Assembly: GCF_000286835.2 (NCBI RefSeq)
Contig: NZ_AJYD02000038.1
Location: 2,898,284 to 2,962,283 of the forward strand
Direction of reading: 5' to 3'
Source of the DNA: Enterovibrio norvegicus FF-33
GTDB taxonomy: Bacteria; Pseudomonadota; Gammaproteobacteria; Enterobacterales; Vibrionaceae
Length of the DNA stretch: 64,000 nucleotides
Both the position numbers and the translations under genes were made by a program. Below are positions 7,201 through 16,573 of the stretch, in pieces. The notes below the pieces were generated by a model that was not told where the DNA came from, did no database searches, and worked only from the letters and a program-made list of their open reading frames with translations. Position 1 is the stretch's first letter, and every line of letters starts with the position of its first letter.

Positions 7201-9555
7201 CTATTGCGTATCGACGACTAAGCGTGCCTGTTCCATAAAGTTAATCCGGCCCACTGGCATTCCGAATTTTTTGTACTTATAACGGAAGTAAGCAGACATG
7301 CGATCCTCATGCGTTGAGATAATAATCTGACGGTTTGCAAACTCAGTACGCAACAATTCAATGAAACCTGCTACATTAATTTCGTCTAATGTCTGTACTG
7401 GGTCATCAATCAGCAATAAACTGTGTTTCGCATACCGTTGATTAAGCGCTAACGTAAAAGACAGAACCAAAGCGGAAAGTTGACCAGAGCTCATGGAAAA
7501 CACGACATCATGGTCTCGCCCTGGCGTTTCATGGAAAGCAATCGAATTACCATTGTTCTCAATGAAGATCCCTAATCCTTGTTGATAACTTTGCATTAGT
7601 CGGCCTGAATAAATATGAAACAAGATTTCGATCTCTTTCACAATGGATTCTAGATAGCGTTTTTTTTCGTTTTCGTATATTTCCTTGAGCTTTTTCAGGT
7701 GCCCTCTGACCTTACTGGCATTTTTCACCTGTTGGTCAGCGTCCCTATACGCCTGCTCACAAGTCGTTGCATATATTGAAGACGCAAGAGACTGTTGCTG
7801 TCGCATGTAGTTAGTTTTCATCTCGATCTGCTTAAGCGTTACCTGCCTTACCGCCGACGAATCGTTGTTAAATACTACCCTATATAAGCTGTCAAAATCA
7901 GTATAAAGACAGCTGTCGTCTACTGGTTTAAACTTGGACCGAACTCGCTTATCCAACTCAGACAATTGTAATTGAGCATTCTGATCAAAGCTCTCAACTA
8001 GCAAATCCTGAAATTCAATTCCAGCCACCCCCAACTGCTGGCTGTAATTCTGCAACCAATGGATTTGCTCTTGACTCAGTGCAACAAGTTCACGTTTGAA
8101 AGCAACCTTATCTTGCTGTTGTTGTAAGTAAATACCCAGTGCTTGCTCAATTGGTAACTGGTATGTCTGCTTAAATTCAGCTAACTGCTCAGTCAATTGA
8201 CCGTTTTGCTGCTCAGCCAATAGCTGTAGTGTTTCTCCCTGTTTCTCGATCCCTTTAAGCAGTGCTTCAACTGAGTCCCAGCTATGACCACATATAGGGC
8301 AAACTTCTGTGGGTTCTCCATGTAACTGGTGCTGTTTAAAGGCTTTCACCAACTGCTCACGCATCGACACCAGACCAGCCAAGCTCTCATCCAGTTTGTC
8401 AATCGAGGTCATATGCTGTTTTAGGAGTACGACCTGACGACCGAACTCGCTCGGCGTAACATTCTCTGGGAGTAGATCCGTCAGGACATGAGGAAAAGTA
8501 AGCTGATCATGTTTGACAGCCTTCACAATATCTTTAAACGCATCAGTTATCCGTATAGCTGCGTCATATCGCTGTAATTCTAGCTCCCACGTCTGCTTAT
8601 GAGGGATACGATGGACAAACATAAGCATCCGCTGCTGTAACTCTTTCTGCGGCAGGAGATTTCTTGTAAGTTCATGGTTGTAAATATGATTTTCATAATT
8701 TACAAAATTCTTAATAAATCTCCCTATACGGAACAACTCGCCATCCGTTGATAGCCATTGCTCAAACTGTTGAACTTCACACTCTAAAACTTCCCGATCC
8801 CAGGGTTGATCGGTAACATTGATTAATCGTTTATAATTAACAGGCTCACCATCCGGTAACAGTTGCTGTTTAGCCGTTTCCCATTTGGCTTTTAGTGCTT
8901 TAACCTCCTGCGTTTTTTGCGTGCCACATAACTTACCGATTTTGCCAAATGACAGGTTGATATTATTGATTTTCTGTTGGATCTCCCCAATTTCAAACAG
9001 GTGAGCGATCTGTAGCTGGCGATCTTTTTCTTTCTGTTTCAGTAACCGAGTATTTTCTTCCTGCTCCACATAGTGGAACAATTCAAAGTCTCGCTTATAC
9101 TCCGCCCCTTGTAACTCAGAAAGATATCCCTCCTCATCGGAAACCGGTACATTACGCTCAGCTTCCAGAGCCGTTAATTCATATAACGGTAACTTTAATT
9201 CCTTCAGTCCCTTATGCTTATCCAGTTCATTCTTACAAGCCGCCCGTTCAAAGAACTTGGTTTGTTCGTCTATTACCACTTCCGCACGTATGGATAACCA
9301 CGATCCCGCTTTTGCTTTATTAAATAGCCATGGGCATCCTAGTTTCTGGCTGCGCCCATCCACCGTAAGATCTTCTAGCTCGACGTAACGCCGAATAGTC
9401 CCAGTCAATAGCAACTCTAAAGCATCAAAAAACGATGACTTGCCAAAGCCATTGGGACCATCGAGAACAATCAGGCGATCGTTATCAATGACTATTTCAC
9501 GACGTTCAAAAAGTTTGAAATTCTGGATTACTAGACGTTTAACAGTCAAGTTCAT
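7201..9555 (-). CDS. ABC-three-component system SMC/Rad50-like ATPase
   Basis: The protein of about 784 residues has the split ABC ATPase of SMC/Rad50 proteins. It has Walker A GPNGFGKSS near residue 35, a CPICG zinc-hook-like turn near 420 in long coiled coil, signature MSSGQLSALVLSF near 690, Walker B LLLIDDP near 718 and an H-loop STHEDR near 750. I place the start at ATG 9555 because AGGA lies 6 nt upstream. The ATG at 9561 is too close to that site. It overlaps the end of the middle-component gene. As the last gene of an ABC-3C operon it would sense invading nucleic acid or replication structures and license the nuclease partner. Confidence 0.78.
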   Translation of the reverse strand: MNLTVKRLVIQNFKLFERREIVIDNDRLIVLDGPNGFGKSSFFDALELLLTGTIRRYVELEDLTVDGRSQKLGCPWLFNKAKAGSWLSIRAEVVIDEQTKFFERAACKNELDKHKGLKELKLPLYELTALEAERNVPVSDEEGYLSELQGAEYKRDFELFHYVEQEENTRLLKQKEKDRQLQIAHLFEIGEIQQKINNINLSFGKIGKLCGTQKTQEVKALKAKWETAKQQLLPDGEPVNYKRLINVTDQPWDREVLECEVQQFEQWLSTDGELFRIGRFIKNFVNYENHIYNHELTRNLLPQKELQQRMLMFVHRIPHKQTWELELQRYDAAIRITDAFKDIVKAVKHDQLTFPHVLTDLLPENVTPSEFGRQVVLLKQHMTSIDKLDESLAGLVSMREQLVKAFKQHQLHGEPTEVCPICGHSWDSVEALLKGIEKQGETLQLLAEQQNGQLTEQLAEFKQTYQLPIEQALGIYLQQQQDKVAFKRELVALSQEQIHWLQNYSQQLGVAGIEFQDLLVESFDQNAQLQLSELDKRVRSKFKPVDDSCLYTDFDSLYRVVFNNDSSAVRQVTLKQIEMKTNYMRQQQSLASSIYATTCEQAYRDADQQVKNASKVRGHLKKLKEIYENEKKRYLESIVKEIEILFHIYSGRLMQSYQQGLGIFIENNGNSIAFHETPGRDHDVVFSMSSGQLSALVLSFTLALNQRYAKHSLLLIDDPVQTLDEINVAGFIELLRTEFANRQIIISTHEDRMSAYFRYKYKKFGMPVGRINFMEQARLVVDTQ

Positions 9556-10243
9556 AGCCATTCCTGCCTAATTCTTCAGTCATAAGTGCTAGTAAATTTT
9601 CTGGGGTGATTTCATGTAAGGGATTTTGGTCAGTTATAGCCGAGAGAGCCAGTTCAGTCGCTCTCAAAATCTCAGCATTGGGCGACTTCAAGACTTTTTC
9701 CTGAATATTCTGTTCAAGGTTGGTTAGATCCGCTTTACTTGAGCCTTGAATCGTAAGTGCTGATACCTTTATCGCCAACCTGTACAGCAAACTTTGCCAG
9801 CCTCCCTGATTGTACTGTGCTTTGTATGCGGTAAATGTCTGAGTATCAGTCAGAACATTGCGAAACACTGACTCCAGCCCATCCTGTTCAACTATCAGCT
9901 GTAAAGCTTCCAGTTCATCAGACGTATAAGGTAAAACATGCTTTTTAAAGAAGTAACTATCCTCTTCTGCGTGATGTACCATTTTACTGGTTTTCTCATT
10001 CAAACTTTCGGTTTGCCATGCAATCAACAAGTTAATATTTTTCTCAAGTGCAGGGTCTACCGTCGTTTTCTTGCAGTCGCTCAACCAATTTGCCTGAAGT
10101 TCAGGAGAAAGATCAGGCTCACCATGAATCACCAGCCAGTAACCCGTTTTAATCGGCTCGCTGTATTCATACAACTCCAATTCAGGTAGAGCTTTTCGCT
10201 CCATCCCCTGCAATTCGAACAACTTTTCAATTAACTTCTGCAT
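9539..10243 (-). CDS. ABC-three-component system middle component
   Basis: This 234-residue, mostly helical protein has no catalytic motif. It sits between the nuclease and the SMC-like ATPase, overlapping both genes (17 nt and about 17 nt). That is the diagnostic slot of the ABC-3C middle component, a wHTH-like linker thought to couple ATPase and effector. The assignment rests mainly on position, size and the two well-recognised partners. Confidence 0.62.
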   Translation of the reverse strand: MQKLIEKLFELQGMERKALPELELYEYSEPIKTGYWLVIHGEPDLSPELQANWLSDCKKTTVDPALEKNINLLIAWQTESLNEKTSKMVHHAEEDSYFFKKHVLPYTSDELEALQLIVEQDGLESVFRNVLTDTQTFTAYKAQYNQGGWQSLLYRLAIKVSALTIQGSSKADLTNLEQNIQEKVLKSPNAEILRATELALSAITDQNPLHEITPENLLALMTEELGRNGYELDC

Positions 10244-11525
10244 CTTTTAAGCTCTCAGGTACATTATTCAAAGAAACCAGCCCCACCTGCTGAAACCTGC
10301 CGATACTAGTTCCTATAAACGTTTCTTCTTCCGTGGCATCCACACCAATTTTCACATAAGTAATAGATGGCCTATCTATAGCGCTGGTAATCAAAGCCCC
10401 ACACTCAAATAAGCACTCAACATTTTCCTCAAGTGCCTGTTGCAAAATATCATGGCAGACCACGTCTTGATGTTCTGCTGCAGTATGAATCCCTGTTGGA
10501 TAATAGAATCGACCGTCAACTTGCCATGCGAAATGAACCCTTTCACTGTCTGGTCTCTGTGCCTTAACCAACTTATGGAAAATCGTAAACAGCCCCTGTC
10601 TCATCGAGTCACGGTCAAGCGTTTGGTCCTTAAACTCACTTAGTGTGGTAAATCGCCCTTTTCGATGTGGCATCGTTGCGCGAAGAAATGCCTTCATACC
10701 TTGGCTATCCAAGTCGGTGATTGCTGCTATGCAGTCATCTAACTTGTCGTATGCTGCTTGTGTTATCGTATCGTGCTGCTCGCAGAATTCTTGATAGTAA
10801 GCTCCAATATCAATTTGCAAGCGGCTAAGGAAATACTCTTCATTGTTAAATTGCTCATAATCGTCAGCTTCCAGAATTTCATAGATATCCGAAAACTCGA
10901 TAAACTCATTAGCTGCAATCGCTGTCTGGTTCCGATTTGATTGGTGTATCTGGTGATGTACCATGACAACTTTAGTGTTCACTATCGCTTCGAGGGTCTC
11001 TCGGATTGAAGTGCAAAGCATTGTTTTCCAAGGAAACAAACAACCTACAACTGATATCATTTCCCTGATCTGAGCTTCAATATACCTATCAACCTCATCC
11101 AGTGGACAATAAAGCTTGGTATGCTCCTGCTCCGCACTTGGTTGTAATGGGTAGCGATACAACGCTACAGGTTGGTATTCCTGTTCGAATGATTCTGGTA
11201 GATCCCTTATTTCACGAGCAACGTGAAAATATGCCGTTTGGATGCCCCGTTCTGTGGCATTTTCCTTTTGGCTATTAATACCTGCGCGATAGCCAGAAAA
11301 CACCGTAGCCTTGTACGCTTTGACTTGGTGCAATGATAGGCACTGGTTTGCTCGGAAAATCGCAAAATCATCCTGACTTTCCAACTGCAGTTTAAGATCG
11401 CGATTCGCCTCATAGTCATTAGTCATTAACCGAAGACAATGATACAGAGCGAGCTTTCCCTGATATACAAACCCACTCCATGTTGAAACCGCTGTATGAG
11501 GGTCGTCCTGGTGGTTTTGAGTCAT
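10227..11525 (-). CDS. ABC-three-component system effector with Cap4/DUF4297-like nuclease domain
   Basis: Residues 17-31 (SGFVYQGKLALYHCL) and the following E49, D52/D53 and Q67-V68-K69 match the restriction-endonuclease-like core of Cap4/DUF4297 proteins (E...DD...QVK). The rest, to about residue 432, is a helical C-terminal region typical of ABC-3C effectors. I choose ATG 11525, which has AGGAA 6 nt upstream; an in-frame ATG exists at 11540. It is the first gene of the three-gene leftward operon and probably the toxic DNA-cutting arm of an anti-phage or anti-plasmid system. Confidence 0.7.
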   Translation of the reverse strand: MTQNHQDDPHTAVSTWSGFVYQGKLALYHCLRLMTNDYEANRDLKLQLESQDDFAIFRANQCLSLHQVKAYKATVFSGYRAGINSQKENATERGIQTAYFHVAREIRDLPESFEQEYQPVALYRYPLQPSAEQEHTKLYCPLDEVDRYIEAQIREMISVVGCLFPWKTMLCTSIRETLEAIVNTKVVMVHHQIHQSNRNQTAIAANEFIEFSDIYEILEADDYEQFNNEEYFLSRLQIDIGAYYQEFCEQHDTITQAAYDKLDDCIAAITDLDSQGMKAFLRATMPHRKGRFTTLSEFKDQTLDRDSMRQGLFTIFHKLVKAQRPDSERVHFAWQVDGRFYYPTGIHTAAEHQDVVCHDILQQALEENVECLFECGALITSAIDRPSITYVKIGVDATEEETFIGTSIGRFQQVGLVSLNNVPESLKDAEVN

Positions 11526-11889
11526 ATAATTTCCTGTCACCTGAAATCTGGGTCACCCACAAAGCACTCACGAGAATTCGTAACGCTTCCGGAAAACAAC
11601 TAACCATCAAGTGTTTAATATAATTAATAAAATATACCACCAAGCATATAATAGCGGACTTGAATTAGGTCAAAGTGGCGGCCGTTTGGTGAAAAAATGA
11701 GCAGGCACCAAGTTTGGATATGACTTGAATAGCAGGTATTTTGCCATAGAAAAAGGTAAGCTGTTTAAAGTTGAGCGCTAACACGAATTGGGGCAATAAT
11801 GCGTTCTGCTCCTCACATGATTTTATGTATGCGCTATCAAAGCGATTTTAGTTGGGGTATAAGACGATTACACCTAACCAGGGAAAAAT
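11526..11889. other. Gene-free stretch upstream of the ABC-3C operon
   Basis: No convincing gene. AT-rich sequence around 11,616-11,655 could contain the leftward operon's promoter. A short frame ending in KGKLFKVER just before 11,783 may be the tail of a lost gene. Confidence 0.3.
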
Positions 11890-12267
11890 TTGATATTAAT
11901 TAAGAAAATAGCGATATCCCTTTTAGCGCTCATCTCTGCTTCAGAGGCCCAGGCAGAATGGAAGGAAGCTGATTATATAAACCACTACTGTAAAGGGGAA
12001 ATTGAGTATGTCTTGCCTGACTTAACGAGGATAGATTGCCTGACAGCTAATCACGCTATCGAATATGATTTTGGTCACAAATGGGCAGAAGCCATAGGTC
12101 AATCGATTTATTACAGCTCACAAACAGGACGGAAGGCAGGTATCGTTCTAATTGTAGATGAACGAACCAAGCACAGATACTTAAAAAGGTTAACCGCTGC
12201 AATCGATGCTGCAAAGCTAGATATAGATGTGGTAACCATACCCACTAAGCCGAACGTTGAAGAATAA
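11890..12267 (+). CDS. Small exported protein with PD-(D/E)XK-like residue pattern
   Basis: The 125-residue protein starts at TTG, with AGGGA just upstream, and has a signal peptide ending near ASEAQA (about residues 1-22). The mature part contains R47-I-D49-C and AIEYDF followed by KW and IGQ, an order that resembles the core of restriction-endonuclease-like folds. Two cysteines (C34, C50) could form a disulfide. It stands alone, rightward, between the ABC-3C operon and the integrase genes. Proteins like this are common as unnamed small ORFs in mobile DNA. The nuclease idea is only a pattern match. Confidence 0.5.
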   Translation: MILIKKIAISLLALISASEAQAEWKEADYINHYCKGEIEYVLPDLTRIDCLTANHAIEYDFGHKWAEAIGQSIYYSSQTGRKAGIVLIVDERTKHRYLKRLTAAIDAAKLDIDVVTIPTKPNVEE

Positions 12268-12556
12268 TGGCTGATATAATGTGTAACTTGTTGAACTCAT
12301 TACCACATTAGTTTGAATTGAATATAATTGGGGGAGCAGATTAATCAGTTCTTTCTTATTTTTATCACTAAGCTTATCAATCAAAAATTTTATTACCCTC
12401 ACTATCATTCAATCCCTAGCTAATTATATTTCCAGCTATAAGAAATTGAGTTGTGAAAAATTAAAATCATGATAATGCACGTAAAATTTAACTAGGAAGG
12501 CGAGGTTTTCATCGAAACTCAATGCGCTAGGTTGGTCTGTATCCAAGCTCAACCAA

Positions 12557-13198
12557 TTAGCCCTTAATCTGTAACTTATACTCCCTGTACCACTTAAAGA
12601 ACTGAGGACATTTTTCGTTCAAAACTAGACTCTTGGTATTAAAATTCATATCGAGCTTTGATATGTTATAACCATCGATTGACACGCCATATTCATCAAA
12701 CGCTTTAACAAGTTCAAGTAATACTTTGTAGGCCGCTACCTCTCCGGAAGGGTATTCCTCTTTAACACCACCTTCTGTTCGAGAATTAATATCTTCAATC
12801 CACACATTATCCATTTTGGAATGAGCCACTTGAAGAGCCCGCCGAGTTTCTTTAAGCTCTTCAATTGCATTGGCCAAATCAAGCTGAGTAAGCAATAACT
12901 CTTGCTCCAACTGAAATTCACGATCTTGATATCTTGCTTGTACGCGCGCTTCTGTCTTGTAGTAGCTCTCTACCAACGCCCTATATGCACTATTTTTCCT
13001 TCTAATCGTTGATCCACTCATAAGGGTGTTCGTTATCTCTTGATACCGAGATGCAACAGCTTCTGTAAGAGCAGTAAATGAATCGTAATAATCACAATTC
13101 ATATCATGAAGAATATCTTTTAAGACCTCTTTTCGCTCGCTAACAGTCTTCATTTGTTTTAAGCGCATTTCATCATGGCTTTTGACTTCTTTAGACAA
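12557..13198 (-). CDS. gmtX: Gamma-mobile-trio protein GmtX
   Basis: A roughly 213-residue protein dominated by a coiled coil over its middle (REFQLEQELLLTQLDLANAIEELKETRRALQ within about 95-130 of the mature form, in two stretches). I choose TTG 13198 because GAGGTG lies 7 nt upstream and it overlaps the gmtZ stop by 8 nt. The longer frame to 13252 would intrude 62 nt into gmtZ. It is the third gene of the trio; its job is unknown, perhaps an accessory or architectural factor for recombination. Confidence 0.62.
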   Translation of the reverse strand: MSKEVKSHDEMRLKQMKTVSERKEVLKDILHDMNCDYYDSFTALTEAVASRYQEITNTLMSGSTIRRKNSAYRALVESYYKTEARVQARYQDREFQLEQELLLTQLDLANAIEELKETRRALQVAHSKMDNVWIEDINSRTEGGVKEEYPSGEVAAYKVLLELVKAFDEYGVSIDGYNISKLDMNFNTKSLVLNEKCPQFFKWYREYKLQIKG

Positions 13199-16100
13199 GT
13201 TTGAGCACCTCAATAAAGGAAACATCCTGATTAGACATAGTAGTTTGTTCAATTAAACATTCAGGCGTTGTATTATGAAGCTGAGCTAACATACTAAGGT
13301 TGTTAACTACATAACTAACGGGGTCATACCGCAGTATGAATTGTGTTTCAGCAGATAATGCAGGCATTGTTTTTTGGCTAACATTGTTGTTAATTTTGTG
13401 TGCAATCATAGCAGCTACTTTCTTCAGCGCATTACTCTGCAATGACGGTACACCACTTACCTCTGTCATCTTAGCTAACAACTCGTTTGAAACTTTGCTC
13501 GCCGGTACATAGCTGTACTGCTTCAAGGCATCAAAGCCAGCAATGACAAACTTATCTGGGTTATTCCTGATGTGGTTGTGCCTGGCAATCCAACAAGAAG
13601 CAATATGTACTTGCTCCAAATACTTAACATTTAGCTGCTGCTTTTCGGATTCATTGCTTGAGACAAGAATCATCCCAGAATATTCCTGCATTTCATCAAG
13701 TGCTCTGCGGGCTGCAGCCGCGATGGCAAATCTATTGTGGCTAGTGATACATGCATGACTACATTCATGACAGTTCATGTAACCATGCAAATTGACAACC
13801 TCTTCTGGGCACTTATTGTCATAAGGGCAAATGTGAGTATGGTTGATTGCCAAACCACGACCACCTGAGTCTCTGAAGACTTTAAGAGCCATCTCTGATT
13901 CTGCGAAAAAAGGTATATCGTTATTAGTCCAATTTATCTCATCAAACATTTGTGTAAGAACACCCTCGGTGATACTCATTTTTAGTACAGGTACCACATC
14001 ACTGCTATTTTTAATTTTTCTCGCTATCCTAGATAGGTTTGCTTCATCTTCAGGCGTTGCTTTGGTGTAATAGCCAATCGTGCCATCTGTTTGCCCAGTG
14101 AACATCCTTACAGCTTCGTTATCACCTGTTGTGATTTTTATGAATGTGGCCAGTTGGGCACGTAAACTGTGTGGTGTCAGAGGTGTTTTTGGCGTTAGCG
14201 GAGTAAAAGGAATTGGCTCATCTAAATCCTCATACTCAATCAGCATAACTTTGGCTATTTCTTCTAAGCCATGTTCTCTAACAGTCTCATATTGCTCAAC
14301 TGTAAGATTGTTAGGAGTTAAAACTAGCTTCGAGTCGAATTCTATTCCATGCTTTTTAAGCCATTTTTCATACATAAAGACATAAGCCCCCATATTGGGG
14401 TGTATGTCAGAGTGCCCCGTAGTTGACTGAAGTAATGGCCTAAAATGTCCGTGAACAGAAAGATCATTATTTTGATAGGCTCTTGGGTCTGTGAAAGCCT
14501 TATGGGAATAGTGTTTACGGATTTCCTTGGCGTGACGCAGCATAATCATCACATCCTCTTGGATGGTGCTTTCTAAGCCATTCGCTTTAATCTTGTCAGT
14601 TCTTATACGCAGAGGTACAAGAACGTCAACGGGGTTTTCAGCTGCAGTTCGAATATAGTCTTGGTCGAATGTATCAGCACATAAGTGAGCACCGTTAGAT
14701 GAGCGCTGTCCAGCATATGCAGATACATTGAGAACCAGAAGGCTTTGGTAGTTAGGCAATGTCACCTTCCTAGCGCTCTGACCTATATTGTTAGTCTTAG
14801 TACGCATATACCGAAATTCAGGTGAAAAAATCTCACCTATATCAAGCATTTTGCTGCCTATTTTAATTGCGCTAGGAATAGTGATGCGGTCGAAATTTGA
14901 TGAGTAAGTAACAAGATCAAGGTGTTCAAACCCCTTTATCTTGGTAAGTTCACGATTATATTCTAATAGTTTCTTTCCTTCATGAGGAGCAAGTGCTTTT
15001 ATCACTTCTTTTGAAGCCGCAAACATTAAACCTTTAGCTACTTCTTTAATAAATATACGAAAAGCAATCCAATACCCTAGATTAAAGGTCTCTTTAACGG
15101 TCTTACCTGAACGCCTATAACCAACATTTTTCAAGGGTATAATTGGGTTGCTCTTTATGGCAAACCCATCGATATCGCTATACCTTGCTTGAATGAAATC
15201 GAAGAATCTTCTTAGGCCTGAGCAAGCATCCCTCAAGCCATTACCAATATTTTTTTTCGTCACTTTCATTCTTGAAGAATTAATCAGCCCATCAGCGAAG
15301 GATAACAACGAAACCGGATAAATCACTTCTTTACCAAGTACTTTAGCTTGTTTTTTATATTCAGAATCAAGAACAGGATCAGTCTTTACAAAGACACTCC
15401 CCAAAAATTTGCTTGGAGTATCAGGATATTCAAATAATACATTGGGATGCTTTTCAAAGAACCACGGTAAATATTCAAATAGATAAGCATTGAGATATAG
15501 CAGCATATTTGAGCGAACCTTTTCTGTTGAACGCTCAATATCAGTGATGCTTGTCCATGATAACTCAACCTTTTTCCAAGCATTTTCATCCGAAAGGTGC
15601 TGGTGTGCAAAATGGTCAAGCTTTCTGTTAATCATAAACTCGCCAAATGAAACAATATTTTCTCTACCTTCTGGGACATAGACTCGCACCACACCCTTAG
15701 AATAGATGCTGCTAAGCACTTGTTTCTTTGTACTTCCGGAGTCCAATTTGAACTCGCCGAATACATTTGAGATATAACCGCTACGTTTTATTTCTTCGGA
15801 GCCATTTCTTTCTGCCGCTTTCATCAATGCCGCAGGTTGAGAAAAACTGTACTCCTCAATGACCTTTTCAACCCATCCACTTGGAAGGAGGCCCTGTCTT
15901 TCATAGATTTCACAAAGGATTTTCCAAGGGATATCTGTTGTTGGCCTATCGATAAGTTGCTCAATTCGAAATGATACAAAACTCTCAACAGTCATTTCAT
16001 TGAATGACTCGATTCCACGACATAGCATATATCGTGCAATTTGGTTCGCATTCGCACTTAATGATTTAGGTTTGATATCAAACCCAGTTAACTTCGGAGT

Positions 16101-16571
16101 AATAATCCCTTTGTACTTTTCCTGTCGAATCTTCGAACTTTCAGCTAGCACTTCCAAAGCAAGCCTTGGGTAGCAAAGGCTTAGTGGGCTAGAACCATGG
16201 ATCTCTTCCACAACATCAGTATCCCATCTTAAATGAGCCGGGATTGGTGCTACTTTCTTTCTAGCACAGTTAGTTACTAATGATAGAAGTGAAGAGCGAA
16301 AGAACTTCTTGCTCGGCGCAGATATCCCATTGTACGGAAATATCTCGTCCATGACATTATCCCAACTCGAAGCAACAGACACATTATTCAGCAAGGTTTC
16401 CACCATTTCAGGCGCCCACGTAGTAACATTATTGCGGAGCCACCACACTGTCCACATCTTCTGATTCATGTTTCGAGCCGGAGGCTTTGTTGAGCTAAAA
16501 TATTCAATATCTCCAGCCAAAGATTGACCGACTAGTTCGAGATATTCATCAGTGTAACTAGGAGAGGCCAT
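13191..16571 (-). CDS. gmtZ: Gamma-mobile-trio protein GmtZ, very large recombinase-like protein
   Basis: At 1126 residues this is two to three times the usual integrase length. Its C-terminal half still shows the tyrosine-recombinase order: R in AYAGQRSSNGAHL near 621, K in RIRTDKIKANG near 655, HSLR near 800, and a GQTDGTIGYYTK segment near 830 with candidate nucleophile tyrosines. A Cys/His cluster follows near 913-945 (HICPYDNKC, MNCHECSHAC), probably zinc-binding. The N-terminal 450 residues are unassigned. It lies 2 nt after gmtY and overlaps gmtX, so all three are co-translated. It may act with GmtY in island excision and insertion. Confidence 0.68.
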   Translation of the reverse strand: MASPSYTDEYLELVGQSLAGDIEYFSSTKPPARNMNQKMWTVWWLRNNVTTWAPEMVETLLNNVSVASSWDNVMDEIFPYNGISAPSKKFFRSSLLSLVTNCARKKVAPIPAHLRWDTDVVEEIHGSSPLSLCYPRLALEVLAESSKIRQEKYKGIITPKLTGFDIKPKSLSANANQIARYMLCRGIESFNEMTVESFVSFRIEQLIDRPTTDIPWKILCEIYERQGLLPSGWVEKVIEEYSFSQPAALMKAAERNGSEEIKRSGYISNVFGEFKLDSGSTKKQVLSSIYSKGVVRVYVPEGRENIVSFGEFMINRKLDHFAHQHLSDENAWKKVELSWTSITDIERSTEKVRSNMLLYLNAYLFEYLPWFFEKHPNVLFEYPDTPSKFLGSVFVKTDPVLDSEYKKQAKVLGKEVIYPVSLLSFADGLINSSRMKVTKKNIGNGLRDACSGLRRFFDFIQARYSDIDGFAIKSNPIIPLKNVGYRRSGKTVKETFNLGYWIAFRIFIKEVAKGLMFAASKEVIKALAPHEGKKLLEYNRELTKIKGFEHLDLVTYSSNFDRITIPSAIKIGSKMLDIGEIFSPEFRYMRTKTNNIGQSARKVTLPNYQSLLVLNVSAYAGQRSSNGAHLCADTFDQDYIRTAAENPVDVLVPLRIRTDKIKANGLESTIQEDVMIMLRHAKEIRKHYSHKAFTDPRAYQNNDLSVHGHFRPLLQSTTGHSDIHPNMGAYVFMYEKWLKKHGIEFDSKLVLTPNNLTVEQYETVREHGLEEIAKVMLIEYEDLDEPIPFTPLTPKTPLTPHSLRAQLATFIKITTGDNEAVRMFTGQTDGTIGYYTKATPEDEANLSRIARKIKNSSDVVPVLKMSITEGVLTQMFDEINWTNNDIPFFAESEMALKVFRDSGGRGLAINHTHICPYDNKCPEEVVNLHGYMNCHECSHACITSHNRFAIAAAARRALDEMQEYSGMILVSSNESEKQQLNVKYLEQVHIASCWIARHNHIRNNPDKFVIAGFDALKQYSYVPASKVSNELLAKMTEVSGVPSLQSNALKKVAAMIAHKINNNVSQKTMPALSAETQFILRYDPVSYVVNNLSMLAQLHNTTPECLIEQTTMSNQDVSFIEVLKLV

Positions 16572-16573
16572 TG

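Noticed and set aside
7201-9555. Housekeeping Rad50/SbcC
   Set aside because: There is no Mre11/SbcD partner, and the overlapping Cap4-like nuclease and middle gene indicate ABC-3C.
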